DNA from: Zhouia spongiae
Lineage (GTDB): Bacteria > Bacteroidota > Bacteroidia > Flavobacteriales > Flavobacteriaceae
Direction: 5' to 3'
DNA length: 64,000 nucleotides
Assembly (NCBI RefSeq): GCF_022760175.1
Contig: NZ_CP094326.1
Location: forward strand, 2,840,804-2,904,803
Below the pieces are notes generated by a model. The model ran no database searches. It was given only the letters and a program-made list of their open reading frames with translations, and was not told where the DNA came from. The number at the start of each line of letters is the position of its first letter. The first letter of the stretch is position 1. Of this stretch, positions 62,248 to 64,000 are shown piece after piece. The translations under genes and the position numbers were made by a program.

Positions 62248-64000
62248 TTAGAAAGAAACATTTAAGCCAAATGCATATTGTTTAAGGTAAGGATATGTTG
62301 CACCTTGACCTAAATTATCTAACTCCGTGTTTAATCCGTCAGGAAGATGATCATGATTTAAAAGATTTTCTCCCGATACATACAGTCTTACACTATTCAG
62401 GAATGAATTTTCTAAATATGCTTTTGGCAATGAATACCCCAGAGTTATGTTCTTAAGGCGGATGTATGAGCCGTCAGCAAGATATTTTGTCTGAACCCTT
62501 CTGCTGTAACCGTAATTACCTGCACCTCTGGGATAATTTCTTGGGTAGTATGCATCTGAGTTTTCAGGAGTCCAATAGTCAAGCTGGTGATCATATACTA
62601 TAGAAAACTCTCCATTATAAGGCCATACTACATCATTACTGATCCATCGGTCTCGTTTACCTACACCCTGAATAAAAAAGGAAACATCAAAGTTTTTATA
62701 AGATGCTCCTGTTCTAATTCCGTATTGATATCTACGGGTGTTGTTTCCTATTACTTTTCTGTCTCCCGTTCCGGTTTGTATATATCCATTGGTATCGACA
62801 ATCGGATTTCCATTCTCGTCTAATTCTGTATAAAGGGTGTTATTACCATCGTTGATAATTCCGTCTCCATTGAGATCTTTATATTTAATGTCTCCCGGAT
62901 TAGGATTAACACCTTCAACACGAACCACCCCTTCTTTTAAAGTCCCATTTTGCAGGTCGTTATCCAATGTTCCTTCTTCAAAGTCATCTACAGAATAATA
63001 ACCGTCAGTAACATAACCCCAGATTTCGCCCCATTTTTTACCAATATAGTGCTGTCCCAAAAGACCTTCTTCGTTGTCAAATTTGGTTATTTCACTTTGA
63101 TTGTCGGATATGTTTACATTAAAGTAATAGCTAAAATCTTTGATTTGATCTTTCCAGTTTAGCTCAAGTCCCCAACCCTTAGTTTCAAGATCTGCTGCAT
63201 TAGCCAATGGAGCCGAAGTTCCTAAATTTGATGGAAGTTCAGCACCTTGAGTAAGCATGTCTTTTGTCTTTCTTGTAAACAGATCGAAAGATCCGTTTAA
63301 TTTATTGTCGAAAAGAGCAAAATCAAGTCCGAAGTTTAGTGTTTGTACTGTTTCCCAGGTAAAATTACTACTCACTAATTGTGGAGGAGCCAGGGTTACA
63401 TAGCGGATACCTGTATTAGGATCTATCCATCCTGAGTTTCCGGCAGATAACCCGGGTACTGCAGGGTATAGGTTAACTGATCCATCAGGGAATCTAATGT
63501 CCTGATTTCCTATTTCACCTAATGAAGCTCTGAATTTAAAAAGTGATATAGTGTTTCGAATTGGTTCCCAGAATTCTTCTTTAGCTATATTCCAGCCTAG
63601 AGAAGCAGAAGGGAAGAACCCCCATCTGTTATTTTTCGGGAACCTGGAAGAACCATCATAACGACCGTTCAATTCGATAAAGTACTTGTTTTTGTAATCG
63701 TAGTTTAACCTACCGAAAACTCCCATGACAGACCATTCACCAAATGAATCATCGGCTGTTAAAGTACCCGTTGCTTGCGAAATTGACGGAAGACTAGGGT
63801 CAATCAGATTTGTTTTTCGTGTCCAGTTGCTTTCCGATTTATTATTCTCATGATTGAAACCGGCCAATAAAGATATGTTATGATTGTTATAGGATTTTTT
63901 GAATGTGCTGTAGAGGTTTATCCCATTATAGCGAGTATTACCATTTTCGATACGGTAAAAGGTGTTATCCGGACTAACGGTATTTAAGGTGTATCGTTGG
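62248..64000 (-). CDS. SusC/RagA family TonB-linked outer membrane receptor, 5' end outside window
   Basis: The C-terminal 583 or so residues of a SusC-type receptor. The frame is open from the stop at 62248 to the window edge, well beyond the internal TTG at 63867. Visible hallmarks: YFIELNGRYDGSSRFPKNNR, WGFFPSASLGWNIAKEEFWE, FRASLGEIGNQDI, DLNGDGIINDGNN, YIRLKNITLGYSLPKAYLEN and the terminal YAFGLNVSF strand. Plug and N-terminal domains lie outside the window. It forms an operon with the SusD gene 13 bases downstream. Confidence 0.92.
   Translation of the reverse strand, partial: QRYTLNTVSPDNTFYRIENGNTRYNGINLYSTFKKSYNNHNISLLAGFNHENNKSESNWTRKTNLIDPSLPSISQATGTLTADDSFGEWSVMGVFGRLNYDYKNKYFIELNGRYDGSSRFPKNNRWGFFPSASLGWNIAKEEFWEPIRNTISLFKFRASLGEIGNQDIRFPDGSVNLYPAVPGLSAGNSGWIDPNTGIRYVTLAPPQLVSSNFTWETVQTLNFGLDFALFDNKLNGSFDLFTRKTKDMLTQGAELPSNLGTSAPLANAADLETKGWGLELNWKDQIKDFSYYFNVNISDNQSEITKFDNEEGLLGQHYIGKKWGEIWGYVTDGYYSVDDFEEGTLDNDLQNGTLKEGVVRVEGVNPNPGDIKYKDLNGDGIINDGNNTLYTELDENGNPIVDTNGYIQTGTGDRKVIGNNTRRYQYGIRTGASYKNFDVSFFIQGVGKRDRWISNDVVWPYNGEFSIVYDHQLDYWTPENSDAYYPRNYPRGAGNYGYSRRVQTKYLADGSYIRLKNITLGYSLPKAYLENSFLNSVRLYVSGENLLNHDHLPDGLNTELDNLGQGATYPYLKQYAFGLNVSF

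Overview
The window comes from a member of the Bacteroidota, most likely a flavobacterium. Evidence: three SusC/SusD nutrient-uptake pairs, a SusR-like hybrid sensor (HTCS), a large surface protein ending in a type IX secretion sorting domain, a capsule protein of the Wzi family, NVEALA/DUF6520-type peptides, MauE/DoxX proteins and AT-rich leaders without Shine-Dalgarno sites. No rRNA, tRNA or CRISPR array was recognised.

Layout. 0-7.9 kb: a very AT-rich polysaccharide operon (flippase-like tail, pyruvyltransferase, alginate-lyase family protein, four glycosyltransferases, Wzy-like polymerase). 7.9-11 kb: a wrecked IS21-type element (istA cut by an intact IS3-family element and missing part of its core; istB frameshifted). 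11-12.7 kb: an XRE regulator and a gene-free stretch rich in long inverted repeats. 12.7-22.5 kb: a SusCD pair with a TlpA-DUF3738 lipoprotein, facing a MauE/DoxX - anchored protein - four-cysteine peptide operon, with a TPR-AraC regulator. 22.7-25.8 kb: lipoprotein, AraC regulator, small DNA-binding protein and TPR protein. 25.8-33.5 kb: a repeat-dense region holding a small DUF5675/holin-like gene set and wzi. 33.5-37 kb: a WecA/MraY-type transferase, a YeiH transporter and a LysR regulator. 37-49 kb: an HTCS, SusCD, a GDPD-alkaline phosphatase fusion and a metallophosphoesterase, which together look like an organophosphate-scavenging locus. 49-50.6 kb: more repeats. 50.6-58 kb: a 2014-residue repeat adhesin and its OmpA partner. 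58-60.2 kb: aquaporin and AI-2E transporter. 60.4-64 kb: a third SusCD pair running off the window.

Most notable: (1) a family of modular non-coding repeats whose stems differ in sequence between copies but keep pairing, which is the signature of conserved RNA or single-stranded DNA structure; the copies are linked by degenerate 8-base arrays. (2) A SusCD/TlpA/MauE/cysteine-peptide locus suggesting redox handling of an exported peptide or its ligand. (3) A HTCS whose phosphate-accepting histidine appears replaced by alanine. (4) A palindromic repeat inside the reading frame of a susC gene. (5) An overlapping 57-residue membrane-protein gene next to a DUF5675 gene.
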